The notes beneath the pieces were generated by a model, which did not search any database, was not told where the DNA came from, and saw nothing but the letters and a program-made list of their open reading frames with translations. Shown here piece after piece: positions 23,007-30,749 of a stretch of DNA of 39,100 nucleotides (positions are counted from its first letter, which is position 1; each line of letters starts with the position of its first letter). Source of the DNA: a virus. The DNA lies in IMG/VR virus record IMGVR_UViG_3300018080_000328, positions 1 to 39,100 of that record. One strand, written 5' to 3'. Position numbers and translations under genes: made by a program.

Positions 23007-25598
23007 TCACGAATAGGCCAACTCTCCGCGACGTCGGTCGCGTTCGTCCATCCGCTTGGTGCGCTTGGCCGTTTCCTCGTTGGCCTTGAGGTTCCGCTCG
23101 GCCGTCCGGTCGCGGACGGCAAGCCCTGCGGCCCGGGCGCTGAAGGTGCCGCGCGTGGCGAAGCGGTCGGCGATGTCCCTTGCGGCGCCGAGGGCCTTCA
23201 GTTTGAGGCCGTAGAGTTTCTCGACGAGGCTCCGCTCGCCCGCCGTCTCGGCCTCGGCGAGGGCCTGTTTCTTCTCGAGCTGGAGGAGGGCTTTCCGCTG
23301 CGCGACGCCCTCCTTGGTGTTCATGATCTCCTGGCGGGCGATCCGGCCGCGGAGGTCCGCCTCCCGGTTCGCCTGGGCCTGCATTTCACGGGCCGCCTCC
23401 TCCCGCGCCTCCTTCTCCTTCGCCGCCACCGCCTCGGCGTACCGCTTGCGTTCGGCGGCCAGTTTCTCGTCCCGGACGCTTTGAAGACGGGCCAGGGCCT
23501 TTTCCGAGGCGCCCTGGTCCTGGAGTTGGCGGTATCGTTCGTCGTACTCCTGCCGGATCATGGCCATGCGGCGCTCGTGCTCGTCCTCGAAGGCCTGAAT
23601 CTTCAGCCGCACCAGTTCATCGAGCAGTTGTTGTTCGGTGTCGGCCCGTTTCTCGGCCACTGCCTCGGCGGCCTTCCGGGCGGCGTCCTGGGCGGCCTCT
23701 TCTTCCGTCGCCTCGGCGCCGCCGGTCAGGGCCTCTTCCCCGCCGATGCCGAGCCTGAGGGCCGCGCGGCGTTCCTCAATTTTCGCGGCCTGGGCCTGCA
23801 GGGCATCGAGCCGGTCGTACAGCGCCTTCACCTCGTCCGGCATCTCGCCGGTCGCGATGGTCCCCACCACCTGGATCGGGTGGGCGAAGATGTCGGCGTG
23901 GGACTCGATCTCCTTCTCGATCTCCGCCATGTTCTCAAAAATCTCTTCCTGCCGGCGGGCCAATTGGAGCCGGGTCTGCTCCCGCATCTGCTCGGTGACT
24001 TCCTTGAAGGCCCCGGCCATGCCGGAGATGGCCCCGGTGGCCTTGTCCACGCTGACCTTGACGCCGTCGTACTTGCCGCTGAGCTCGCCGGCGAGCCGCT
24101 GGGCCTCTTTGATCTCGGCGTTGGTCTTTTCGTGTTTGCCCTGGAGCTGCTTCAGCCGCTCGATTTTCGCCAGGTCCGCCGCCCGCTCCTTGTCGGCCGT
24201 GGCCAGGATCTGCTTCTCCTGATCGTGCAGTTTGGCCGTGTACTGCGTCAGTTGACTGATGGCAACGCCCAGGGCGACGACGGCCCCGACGCCGACGAGG
24301 GCCCATCCCAGGGGGTTCGAGGCGGCAAGCGCGCTGAACGCCAGGTGCAGCGTCTTCACGACGCCGACCAGGGCGGTGATGCCAGCGCCGAGCTTGCCGA
24401 CGATGACCAGCAGGCCACCGATGGCGCCGGCCCAGAGGCCGACCTTGAGTGCGATCTTCCCGATGGTGGCGATGAGGTCCTTGTTCCGCTTCACCCACGC
24501 GACCACGCCGTCCATCCACTCCTTGACGCCCTTGATGAGCCCCTTCATCGTCCCGCCGAGGGCCTCGCCGATACGGCCGGCCGCCACGACCGCCGCCTGC
24601 TTCATCTGGTTGAAGGCGTGGGTCAGGGTCTTGGTCATCTTCTCGTAGGCCTCTTCGGTGGCCCCGGCCCGGGCGCCCATCGCCTCGATGTCCTCGCCGA
24701 ACCCCTCCAGGTTCTCAAGGGCCGGCACCACGCCGCGGAGGGCACGGATGTTCGGGAAGATTTCGGCCACCTGGCCGGGGTCGAGGTCGGCCAGGCGTTC
24801 GAAGACGCCCGCCAGGCCCTCGGCCTTCAATGTGGCGGTGTCGAGGGAGAAGCCGAGGTCTTTCGCGGCCTTCGCCGAGGCGGGCGTCGTTTTCAGGAAC
24901 GTGGCGACGATGCGATTGACGGCCGTAATGGCGTTCTCGGTCCGGACGCCCGCCCGCGTGAGCACCGCCACGCTCGCGCCGAGTTCCTCCATGCTGAGGC
25001 CGGCCGAGGCGGCCGTGGAGGCGACCATGCCGATCTGGGGGGCAAGCTGGCCGAAGGTCGTCTTGCCCCGGCGGACCACGCTGAAGAGGAGGTCCGAGAC
25101 GTCGCCCGCCCGCTCGGCCGAGAGGCTGTAGGCGTTCAAGACCGTCGTGATGGCGTCGGCGGCGGTCTTGGTGTCGGTCATGCCGGCCTTCGCCGCCTTG
25201 ACGGCCGTCTCCAGCACCTCGAGGGCCTTCGCCGGGGCGACCGACGCCGAGAGAATGTCGTACAGGCCGCCGGCGAGGGCCTCGGTCGATTCGCCGAACT
25301 CGACCGCCATCTTCCGGACGCCCTCGGTGAACCGGCCCATGTGGGCGCCGGTGTCGGAGACCATCGTGGAGACGTTCGCCATCTGCTGCTGGAAGTCGGC
25401 GAAGGATTTTGTGGCCAGGGCCATCGGCGCGAGGATGCCGGCGGCGGCGGTCGTCATCTGCATCCCCAAGGCCTGCACGTCTTCGGAGAAGTGTTTCAGG
25501 CGGGCCCGGGCGCGGGCCAGGCCCCGCTGCATCCGGTCCTTCGTCGTCAACTCGACCGAGGCGCGGCCGGCCTTGATGTCGCGGGCGTAGGAGGGCAC
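23007..25598 (-). CDS. phage tail tape measure protein
   Basis: This 863-aa protein sets tail length and probably helps DNA delivery. It matches TP901-type tape measures: residues about 15-330 contain FADFQQQMANVSTMVSDTGA, GGLYDILSASVAPAKALEVL and ENAITAVNRIVATFLK. A hydrophobic region follows (IGKIALKVGLWAGAIGGLLV, then a second at about 435-475), and the C-terminal 350 residues are a long charged coiled coil rich in Glu, Lys, Arg and Ala (ERRAALRLG, KRYAEAVAAKEKEAREEAAR). It starts three bases after the gp10-like gene, in the order seen in many siphophages. Confidence 0.92.
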   Translation of the reverse strand: MPSYARDIKAGRASVELTTKDRMQRGLARARARLKHFSEDVQALGMQMTTAAAGILAPMALATKSFADFQQQMANVSTMVSDTGAHMGRFTEGVRKMAVEFGESTEALAGGLYDILSASVAPAKALEVLETAVKAAKAGMTDTKTAADAITTVLNAYSLSAERAGDVSDLLFSVVRRGKTTFGQLAPQIGMVASTAASAGLSMEELGASVAVLTRAGVRTENAITAVNRIVATFLKTTPASAKAAKDLGFSLDTATLKAEGLAGVFERLADLDPGQVAEIFPNIRALRGVVPALENLEGFGEDIEAMGARAGATEEAYEKMTKTLTHAFNQMKQAAVVAAGRIGEALGGTMKGLIKGVKEWMDGVVAWVKRNKDLIATIGKIALKVGLWAGAIGGLLVIVGKLGAGITALVGVVKTLHLAFSALAASNPLGWALVGVGAVVALGVAISQLTQYTAKLHDQEKQILATADKERAADLAKIERLKQLQGKHEKTNAEIKEAQRLAGELSGKYDGVKVSVDKATGAISGMAGAFKEVTEQMREQTRLQLARRQEEIFENMAEIEKEIESHADIFAHPIQVVGTIATGEMPDEVKALYDRLDALQAQAAKIEERRAALRLGIGGEEALTGGAEATEEEAAQDAARKAAEAVAEKRADTEQQLLDELVRLKIQAFEDEHERRMAMIRQEYDERYRQLQDQGASEKALARLQSVRDEKLAAERKRYAEAVAAKEKEAREEAAREMQAQANREADLRGRIARQEIMNTKEGVAQRKALLQLEKKQALAEAETAGERSLVEKLYGLKLKALGAARDIADRFATRGTFSARAAGLAVRDRTAERNLKANEETAKRTKRMDERDRRRGELAYS

Positions 25599-25601
25599 GG
25601 T

Positions 25602-26075
25602 CTATCCCTTCACGCTGTCGTGCCAGAAGGAGGCGAGTTTCGGTTCGGAGCGCTCCAGGGCCGGTCCCATGTACGGCCTGGCAGGGTAATGGCCGGAACG
25701 CCCCGGCTGAAACCCGAGGCCGCCGAACTCCAGAAGGGCCGGCACGTCCCGGTTCGGCGTGAACACGCGGGGTCCGATGACGACGGACTCGGCCGCAAGG
25801 TCGAAGGCGTAGTAGATCTGGTCGCGCAGGAAACCGCGGTGTGAGTGTGGCGGATTGCCCGGCCGGGAAGCGCCGGGCCGCTCATGGATCAGGTGCCGGG
25901 CCACCGTCCGCACGTAGGCGCCCTGCCGCACCAACACCCTCCGCTTTGCCCGGTCAACCGCACGCTGAACCCGAGACCGGTCGAAGAACGTTCCGACCCC
26001 GAGATTCATCATGAGCATGTCGTCGCCGATGCCCCGGCTTCCGCCGGTTCGCACCATGCGTTTCATCATGCCCAT
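25602..26075 (-). CDS. gp10-like tail completion / virion morphogenesis protein
   Basis: This 157-aa protein contains VDRAKRRVLVRQGAYVRTVA followed by SHRGFLRDQIYYAFDLAAES, VVIGPRVF, a VPALLEFGG stretch and a final ARPYMGPALE. The order of an N-terminal helix, a G-P-x strand and a R-P-x-x-x-P-A-L ending is characteristic of HK97 gp10/lambda-Z-like neck or tail completion proteins. It lies immediately before the tape measure rather than with the connectors, which is an unusual position. The N-terminus is rich in Met, and the true start could be one of several ATGs. Confidence 0.7.
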   Translation of the reverse strand: MGMMKRMVRTGGSRGIGDDMLMMNLGVGTFFDRSRVQRAVDRAKRRVLVRQGAYVRTVARHLIHERPGASRPGNPPHSHRGFLRDQIYYAFDLAAESVVIGPRVFTPNRDVPALLEFGGLGFQPGRSGHYPARPYMGPALERSEPKLASFWHDSVKG

Positions 26076-26084
26076 GACAGATCC

Positions 26085-26444
26085 TCACGCGCCGGGCTTG
26101 GAGTTGAGCGCGCCCGTCGCCTCCAGTTCGGCGTGCTTCAGGCGGATGCCTTCCTCGATGTCTCGTCTCTCCCACGCAGGCGGCATCCGGTCGTTGGCCT
26201 CATGGTAGACGCGGAGCACGTAGGCCAGGGCATGGTCGAATCGCCGCAGCGACTTGTTCTCGGCGTCGTCGGGGATAGCCTTCTCGGCATGTTTGACGGC
26301 CTCGACGATGGTGCCCTCCCAATCCTCCCACGCCGGGTATCGCTGACGGGCCTTCTTCAACAGGTACAGCGCCAGGGCCGCCACGGCCGTGATGCCGAGC
26401 GGCGAGTTCAGGAAGGTCCAGGTCGCTCTCAGTGCGGCGTCCAT
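26085..26444 (-). CDS. small phage protein with one membrane helix
   Basis: This 119-aa protein has an N-terminal hydrophobic helix (about 12-30, SPLGITAVAALALYLLKKA) and a charged, helical, cytoplasmic rest (EDWEGTIVEAVKHAEKAIPD). One helix plus a charged tail would suit a holin-like or anchoring protein, and the nearby lipoprotein makes a role in lysis or envelope modification possible. It may also be a virion accessory. No family is recognised. Confidence 0.6.
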   Translation of the reverse strand: MDAALRATWTFLNSPLGITAVAALALYLLKKARQRYPAWEDWEGTIVEAVKHAEKAIPDDAENKSLRRFDHALAYVLRVYHEANDRMPPAWERRDIEEGIRLKHAELEATGALNSKPGA

Positions 26445-26457
26445 GTCAGTCTCCTCC

Positions 26458-26670
26458 CTAACTCATCAGGTCGAACACGTCGATGATTGTGTTGATGGCC
26501 TGTAGTACCTGATTCATCTGGGCGGTGTCCACCAGCCCTTTCTGGTACCGGGCCTCGATGTCGGCCCGCAGGGCATTCAGAGTTTCGACGGCCGTCGTCA
26601 TGTGGACGGGCTGGCGGTCGGCGGCATCCTGATGTTCGTGATTCATTTCTGGCAGAGGATTGTCGGTCAT
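26458..26670 (-). CDS. 70-aa helical protein
   Basis: This acidic protein (MTDNPLPEMNHEHQDAADRQ) has a helical C-terminal half (NALRADIEARYQKGLVDTAQ, NTIIDVFDLMS). No membrane segment or known family is visible. Its ATG overlaps the stop of the lipoprotein gene by four bases (ATGA), so the two are coupled. Confidence 0.55.
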   Translation of the reverse strand: MTDNPLPEMNHEHQDAADRQPVHMTTAVETLNALRADIEARYQKGLVDTAQMNQVLQAINTIIDVFDLMS

Positions 26671-27182
26671 GGCTTTTTCTCCCTGACGGCAGCACTTGCG
26701 TATTCGGCGGCCATATCGCGAAGCTCGTCCAGCGTCGCGTACCGCCGGGTTTCGATTTCCACAATCTGACCGGACACTTTGCGCATCCAGTCACACAACC
26801 CCATCATCGTCGTATAGCGTTTACGCTCCACTGCTCGTTCTGCGTCGAGTGAGGTTTGCTGGTCTTCATATCGGGCAAAGGCATCGGCCAATCGTTCGGC
26901 CACGTCCGCCACCGTGACAGTCTCCGGGTCGACGTCGGCACGGAGGACCTGGACGACATATTCGGCAAGGTCAGATTGCAACGCGGCTCGCTGACGTGCG
27001 GCAGCCCGGTCAAATTCCTCGACGGCGGCCGTGTGGTATTCGTCGATGCCCGTCTCCAGCTGATTGGCCCCCTCGGCTATGGCTGCCGGGGCGCGCTGGA
27101 GAAATTCATGACCACCACATCCGGCGGTCAGCAAGGTTGCGGCGAAAAATACCACGGCCACGGCCATCTTTGCGTATCTCAT
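26667..27182 (-). CDS. phage-encoded lipoprotein
   Basis: This 171-aa protein has a classical lipoprotein signal: a basic start, the hydrophobic MAVAVVFFAATLLT and a lipobox-like TAGC with Cys 22 as the lipid attachment site. The mature part is nearly all helical and rich in Ala, Glu and Arg (VEEFDRAAARQRAALQSDLA, DVAERLADAFARYEDQQTSL), so a coiled coil is likely. It would be attached to the periplasmic face of a membrane. Phage lipoproteins can be outer spanins or block superinfection; the coiled coil fits a spanin, but no partner inner-membrane spanin was identified. It is placed between the tail chaperone and the tape measure. Confidence 0.75.
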   Translation of the reverse strand: MRYAKMAVAVVFFAATLLTAGCGGHEFLQRAPAAIAEGANQLETGIDEYHTAAVEEFDRAAARQRAALQSDLAEYVVQVLRADVDPETVTVADVAERLADAFARYEDQQTSLDAERAVERKRYTTMMGLCDWMRKVSGQIVEIETRRYATLDELRDMAAEYASAAVREKKP

Positions 27183-27514
27183 CGTCTATCTCCTTGGGTA
27201 AAGACTCTGACGAACGTGTCCCAGTTCTCGCGGGTCACCTTCATACCCGACTGCCGGCGGCGGGCGGCCGAATCGTAGAGGTCAAAGTCCTCCGGCCGGG
27301 CCTTCCGGCTCCGCCGCCGGTCGCGGTGAACGTTCGAGAGCAGCGCAAGGAGCAGGGCCGCCTGCCGGGACCGGACCCGCTCCGGTCCCAGCCGCCCCTC
27401 GGCCATGCGGGTCAGTTCCCGGAGGGTGAAGGGGCCGGGGTCGACGCCGCAGAGTCCGGCGAGGCGGTCGATGGCTTCGGCGAGGGAGATGTCAGTATCC
27501 GCTCGATTTCCCCG
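27179..27514 (-). CDS. tail assembly chaperone, downstream (GT-like) part
   Basis: This minus-strand frame has coding character (SLAEAIDRLAGLCGVDPGPF, TLRELTRMAEGRLG, LLLALLSNVHRDRRRS, KARPEDFDLYDSAARRR) but no credible start codon at its conserved beginning. It overlaps the C-terminal third of the preceding gene in the -1 frame. In lambda-like phages the G and GT proteins are made this way, the second by ribosomal frameshifting. I infer a fused product that starts at 27900. No canonical slippery heptamer was found in the overlap, so the exact shift point is unknown. The shown start is only the beginning of the overlap. Confidence 0.6.
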   Translation of the reverse strand, partial: RGNRADTDISLAEAIDRLAGLCGVDPGPFTLRELTRMAEGRLGPERVRSRQAALLLALLSNVHRDRRRSRKARPEDFDLYDSAARRRQSGMKVTRENWDTFVRVFTQGDRR

Positions 27515-27900
27515 CTCGCCAGCATTGCCTCCGCCTTCGAGAGGATCGCCTCCTCCGCCTTCCCGCCCCTCTCCACGAGACCCCGAATCAGCCGGGCCTT
27601 GCGCTTCGGGCAAAAATCCGCCAGGGCCTCCAGGAAGGCCCGGGCGGCGGCGTCGAGCGCGTCGCCACGCATGGCCCGCCCGAACTCTTCGTCCGAGACG
27701 CCGTCGCGGTCGGCCTGGTCCTCGCAGAGGACGTACAGCACGTCCACCAGCAGGACCGGGTCGTCGGCCAGGCGTTCCAGCGTCGGCCCGCCGATGGCGT
27801 CCATGAGGTTCAGGTCCAGCCGCTTCCGCACCCGCCGCAGGGCGTCGACGTCGATGTCGACGACCCACTCCCGGCCGGCGGCGTCGGTGAAGGTGGCCAT
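27412..27900 (-). CDS. tail assembly chaperone (G-like)
   Basis: This 162-aa protein starts MATFTDAAGREWVVDIDVDA, continues with LRRVRKRLDLNLMDAIGG and VLYVLCEDQADRDGVSDEEF, and is mostly helical until a Ser/Pro-rich end (LTSPSPKPSTASPDSAASTP). That end coincides with the overlap with the -1 frame and is probably not conserved. Its position, two bases after the tail tube gene and before the tape measure, is that of lambda G. It would keep the tape measure soluble during tail assembly. Confidence 0.75.
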   Translation of the reverse strand: MATFTDAAGREWVVDIDVDALRRVRKRLDLNLMDAIGGPTLERLADDPVLLVDVLYVLCEDQADRDGVSDEEFGRAMRGDALDAAARAFLEALADFCPKRKARLIRGLVERGGKAEEAILSKAEAMLASGEIERILTSPSPKPSTASPDSAASTPAPSPSGN

Positions 27901-27902
27901 GC

Positions 27903-28352
27903 TTACACCACCTCATACTTTTCAGGTGCGTGGTCCGATGGCGCGATCTGCAGCGTCACATCGGCAGTCTGGATGTCACCCATCGGCTGGTTTTCTGTGA
28001 ACGACATAACTTCAAATGTCGCCCGCAGGCCGGTGACGCCCACTTCGTCGATGGGGCCTTCCAGCATCAGTATCTCCAGCGGCGTTGAATCCCAGAAACT
28101 GTCCTGGAACGCCTCGAAGTGGTTGTCGGCGGAGCGCTTAACAACCAGTTGGGCGTCGATGGACCCTTTCTTGAGGGTGCCGACTGCCGCGTACCATCCG
28201 TTATTCGCGCGGGTAGTCGCATCGGCCTCATCTTTCTCCTGATTCCGGGTCACGTCCCGGAGGTTGCCGACCTCGGACCAGTTGGGCGCCTCGTAGGTGC
28301 CGAGGTTCCGGTACAGGGCGGCGTCGATGCCGCGTCTTACGTTCGGGGGCAT
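27903..28352 (-). CDS. phage major tail tube protein
   Basis: This 149-aa protein is beta-rich: RRGIDAALYRNLGTYEAPNW, EVGNLRDVTRNQEKDEADAT, STPLEILMLEGPIDEVGVTG, FEVMSFTENQPMGDIQTADV. The W-x-x-V-G-N-x-R-D-V and D-A-T-T-R elements are typical of tail tube (major tail) proteins of long-tailed phages. It is placed just upstream of the tail chaperone, as expected. It polymerises into the tube around the tape measure. Confidence 0.8.
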   Translation of the reverse strand: MPPNVRRGIDAALYRNLGTYEAPNWSEVGNLRDVTRNQEKDEADATTRANNGWYAAVGTLKKGSIDAQLVVKRSADNHFEAFQDSFWDSTPLEILMLEGPIDEVGVTGLRATFEVMSFTENQPMGDIQTADVTLQIAPSDHAPEKYEVV

Positions 28353-28449
28353 GGCGTGTCTCCTTTCGGGTGCTCACAAAAGACAAGCCGACCGAGGGGG
28401 GTGCGGCCCCGCACGGCCGGCTTGCCTGCTACGTTCGGTTGTCTCGCCG

Positions 28450-28719
28450 TTACTGCGGCAGCTCCGCCGATTCCTCGTCCGTGACCGACTTCAGGGCGGT
28501 CTTGAGGGCGTCGTAGGCGCTCGCCATCTCGGCCGGACTGTCGCCCTGGGCCTGGACGACCTGGGCCAGGGGCTGGCGGCCGTGGCGGCCGACCTCGCGC
28601 CTTACGTCGCGGACGGCCTGCCGCATAGCCATGACCGCCTGGCCGAGCCGCATCCGGATGCGCTCGACGCTCCGCTCTTCCGGTGTTTGCTGCGGCTGGC
28701 GTCGCTCATAGATTGCCAT
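28450..28719 (-). CDS. 89-aa helical phage protein
   Basis: The protein starts MAIYERRQPQQTPEERSVER and is Arg- and Gln-rich with long predicted helices (RIRMRLGQAVMAMRQAVRDV) and an acidic C-terminus. No domain is recognised. It follows the tail fibre gene by 15 bases and precedes the tail tube gene by about 100 bases that hold no gene. Confidence 0.6.
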   Translation of the reverse strand: MAIYERRQPQQTPEERSVERIRMRLGQAVMAMRQAVRDVRREVGRHGRQPLAQVVQAQGDSPAEMASAYDALKTALKSVTDEESAELPQ

Positions 28720-28734
28720 CAGCGATTCTCCTCG

Positions 28735-29856
28735 TCAGATTGCCTCGACCAGTTCGACGCGGGCGACCCAGTGAATCGTATGCCCCGCCTCGCCCGTGAC
28801 CTTGATGGCCAATGCTGAATGTTCTGCGTCTGCCGACAGTTCCACCCGCCAATTGCCAGGCGTGGCCCCTCCGCTCGAGCCGCCGGTAAGGGTGTCGTCC
28901 GGGGCCTGGTCCCCGGAAGGACCCGAGTAATAAAGGTCCCCACCGTATTCCGCGCCGTCGTTCAGCAGCAGGGCCTCGAGGTTCCACCGGGCGCAGGCGA
29001 AACCGCCACCAGCCTTATTCGCGACAACTTCCACCCGGACGTTCCAGGCCATGTAGCCCGACGGCATGGCGATGACATCATCGGTGCCGTCCAGACAGAG
29101 GTTGGTCTTGGTCCCATCGTTCGTGTCGCCCCAAGCCACCAGCCGGGAGACCTGCCCAAGCCAGGAGGCGCCCGATGCGTGGGCGTGTTGGGCATACTTG
29201 TCTGCTTTCGCCCCGTCTCCTTCGGCGTGGGCAGCGTAGCCGGATGCCTCAGTGCGGTTTCCTTCGGCGTGAGACCGGTCGCCAGACGCCGTACTGGTCC
29301 CCTCTGCGTGGGAATAGGGCGCGGATGCGCTACTGCCCCCTTCGGCGTGAGAATAATCACCAGATGCCGTACTGTTTCCCTCTGCATGGGACACCTCGCC
29401 AGTCGCCGCCGAGGCATCGCCTTCGCCGTGCGCGAATCTTCCGGAGAAGTTCAGGGCCCCGCCACTTTGGTCCGAGACGTTATTCCTCGCGACCTCCCTC
29501 CAGGCGCTGCCGTCCCATTGCAGGCGCAGCCAAGCCGGGCCGACGTAGTCGTGGACCCCGAACTTGAAATCGCCATGGAGATTCACGTTCCCCGCGTCCT
29601 GGATGATGAAGGGGTTGTCATTGTGTCCAAATTGGCCGATGGCAAGGGAGACGAGCAGTTCCTGCCCCTCGTAGGACCCGTCGGCGATGGGCGTGGTGCC
29701 GTCGCTCGTCCAGTCCTGCCAGTCGCCCGCCAGGACTAGGACCGACGCCCCGTGGTGCTGGAGCGTGAAGCCGTCGCCATAGTCGGCGGCGTCGGCGATC
29801 TCGACGGCCAGGTGGCGGGCCTCGACGGAATGGTCCGGCGGCAAGCGATGCGGCAT
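28735..29856 (-). CDS. tail fibre-like protein with SHAEG (YadA-head-like) repeats
   Basis: This 373-aa protein is a probable receptor-binding fibre. Its centre (about 145-215) has five or six short repeats of the form G-x-x-SHAEG (EVSHAEGNSTASGDYSHAEG, APYSHAEGTSTASGDRSHAEG split here as two runs), which build left-handed beta rolls in YadA heads and phage fibres. The N-terminal part (HSVEARHLAVEIADAADYGD) and the C-terminal beta-sandwich-like part (NWRVELSADAEHSALAIKVT) may attach and bind. The ATG at 29856 was chosen because GGAGG lies 8 bases upstream and the previous gene's TAA overlaps it by one base (TAATG); the frame is open further upstream but is the wrong frame for the 84-aa gene. 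It lies before the tail tube gene, not at the operon end, which is unusual for a fibre. Confidence 0.75.
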   Translation of the reverse strand: MPHRLPPDHSVEARHLAVEIADAADYGDGFTLQHHGASVLVLAGDWQDWTSDGTTPIADGSYEGQELLVSLAIGQFGHNDNPFIIQDAGNVNLHGDFKFGVHDYVGPAWLRLQWDGSAWREVARNNVSDQSGGALNFSGRFAHGEGDASAATGEVSHAEGNSTASGDYSHAEGGSSASAPYSHAEGTSTASGDRSHAEGNRTEASGYAAHAEGDGAKADKYAQHAHASGASWLGQVSRLVAWGDTNDGTKTNLCLDGTDDVIAMPSGYMAWNVRVEVVANKAGGGFACARWNLEALLLNDGAEYGGDLYYSGPSGDQAPDDTLTGGSSGGATPGNWRVELSADAEHSALAIKVTGEAGHTIHWVARVELVEAI

Positions 29857-30110
29857 TACCAGGTCCCTCCGATCACGGTCACGACGTCGCCCGCCGTTCC
29901 CTTGATCTCCACCGCCGCCAGGTCGATTGCGTAGAACGTGTGCCACTCGCCGGGCACCCAGGGGACCTCCTGGCCGGTGTCGCCTCGGAAGAGCACGTCG
30001 CCGGCGTTGCCGGGCGAGCAGGAGATCGTGACGCTGGCGACGGTCCGTTCGCCGGCGAGCGGCGCGAACTCGGCCGTCACGTCGACCTTGCGCATGACGC
30101 AGTTGTTCAT
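29856..30110 (-). CDS. 84-aa beta-rich virion protein
   Basis: The protein (MNNCVMRKVDVTAEFAPLAG, VTISCSPGNAGDVLFRGDTG, VPWVPGEWHTFYAIDLAAVE, GDVVTVIGGTW) is a small beta-sandwich by pattern. Such proteins occur in phage structural operons and may decorate a tail or fibre base. It overlaps the previous gene by four bases and the fibre gene by one, so it is translationally coupled on both sides. Function is unknown. Confidence 0.6.
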   Translation of the reverse strand: MNNCVMRKVDVTAEFAPLAGERTVASVTISCSPGNAGDVLFRGDTGQEVPWVPGEWHTFYAIDLAAVEIKGTAGDVVTVIGGTW

Positions 30111-30541
30111 TGCACCACCTCATAGGCGAGGGTCAGCACGGCCACGAACAGGTGCCGGCTCTTCAGTTCCTCCGGGGCGTAGGGCGTCGACCATTCGGCC
30201 CCCGACCACCGGGCCACGGCGCCGCCGGCCAGGGTCAACGTGCCGCCGCGCAAGGCAGCGGCGATTCTCTCAACGAGGTCCATCAGCCGGTCGATGCCCG
30301 CCACGTCGCCGGGGTCGATGCGTTGCTGCACCGCCACGTCCACCCGCGGCCGGAACATCGTGCACGCACGGTCCAGCGGCTCCTCCTCCATGTTCCCCGG
30401 CACGACCGTCACGTGGAGCCGGTCCATCTCCCTGAGCTCGAACTCCGGCCGGTAGCCGCGCCTCGCCGCCAGCGACTGGCCGAACTCCTGGACGTTCAGG
30501 GCATCGGCGACGGCCTCGGCGGTGTCGGCGAGCAGCGACAT
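30107..30541 (-). CDS. minor tail / tail-terminator-like protein
   Basis: This 144-aa protein starts MSLLADTAEAVADALNVQEF and contains FRPRVDVAVQQRIDPGDVAG, IDRLMDLVERIAAALRG and a C-terminal LFVAVLTLAYEVVQ strand. The order of an N-terminal helix, a central V-D-V-x-V-Q-x strand, a D-x-L-x-x-x-E helix and an F-x-S/A-V-L-T-L-x-Y strand is that of tail-terminator or neck proteins (gpU-like). A ribosome site TAAGGAG precedes it. It follows a 55-aa membrane gene. Confidence 0.6.
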   Translation of the reverse strand: MSLLADTAEAVADALNVQEFGQSLAARRGYRPEFELREMDRLHVTVVPGNMEEEPLDRACTMFRPRVDVAVQQRIDPGDVAGIDRLMDLVERIAAALRGGTLTLAGGAVARWSGAEWSTPYAPEELKSRHLFVAVLTLAYEVVQ

Positions 30542-30551
30542 CCACGGCTCC

Positions 30552-30719
30552 TTAGAGGGCCCAGACCAGGGCCACGGCCAACGTCACCGCCGCGCTCAAA
30601 GCGGCCAGCGTGACCGCCCAGTGGTGTTTCAGGTGGTTCGTCATGCACCGCTCGAGTTTCGCGACGCGCTCGTCGATGCGGATCAAGAGATCGTGGTCGC
30701 TCATGGGTCCGTCCGCCAT
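30552..30719 (-). CDS. 55-aa coiled-coil plus membrane helix protein (XhlA-like)
   Basis: The protein starts MADGPMSDHDLLIRIDERVA, continues KLERCMTNHLKHHW and ends in a hydrophobic helix (VTLAALSAAVTLAVALVWAL). This short coiled coil plus C-terminal membrane helix is the layout of XhlA/hemolysin-type phage lysis accessories. GGGAG precedes the ATG at 30719; an in-frame ATG at 30704 is possible. It lies between the head-tail joining and tail-terminator-like genes, where a lysis protein is not expected. The gene is shorter than usual gene-calling thresholds. Confidence 0.65.
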   Translation of the reverse strand: MADGPMSDHDLLIRIDERVAKLERCMTNHLKHHWAVTLAALSAAVTLAVALVWAL

Positions 30720-30749
30720 CTCACGTTCTCCCGGTATCCACGTGCCCGC

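Noticed and set aside
22779-25844. 1021-codon open frame on the plus strand
   Set aside because: Antisense of the tape measure gene and of its neighbours; composition is low-complexity Gly/Leu/Arg.
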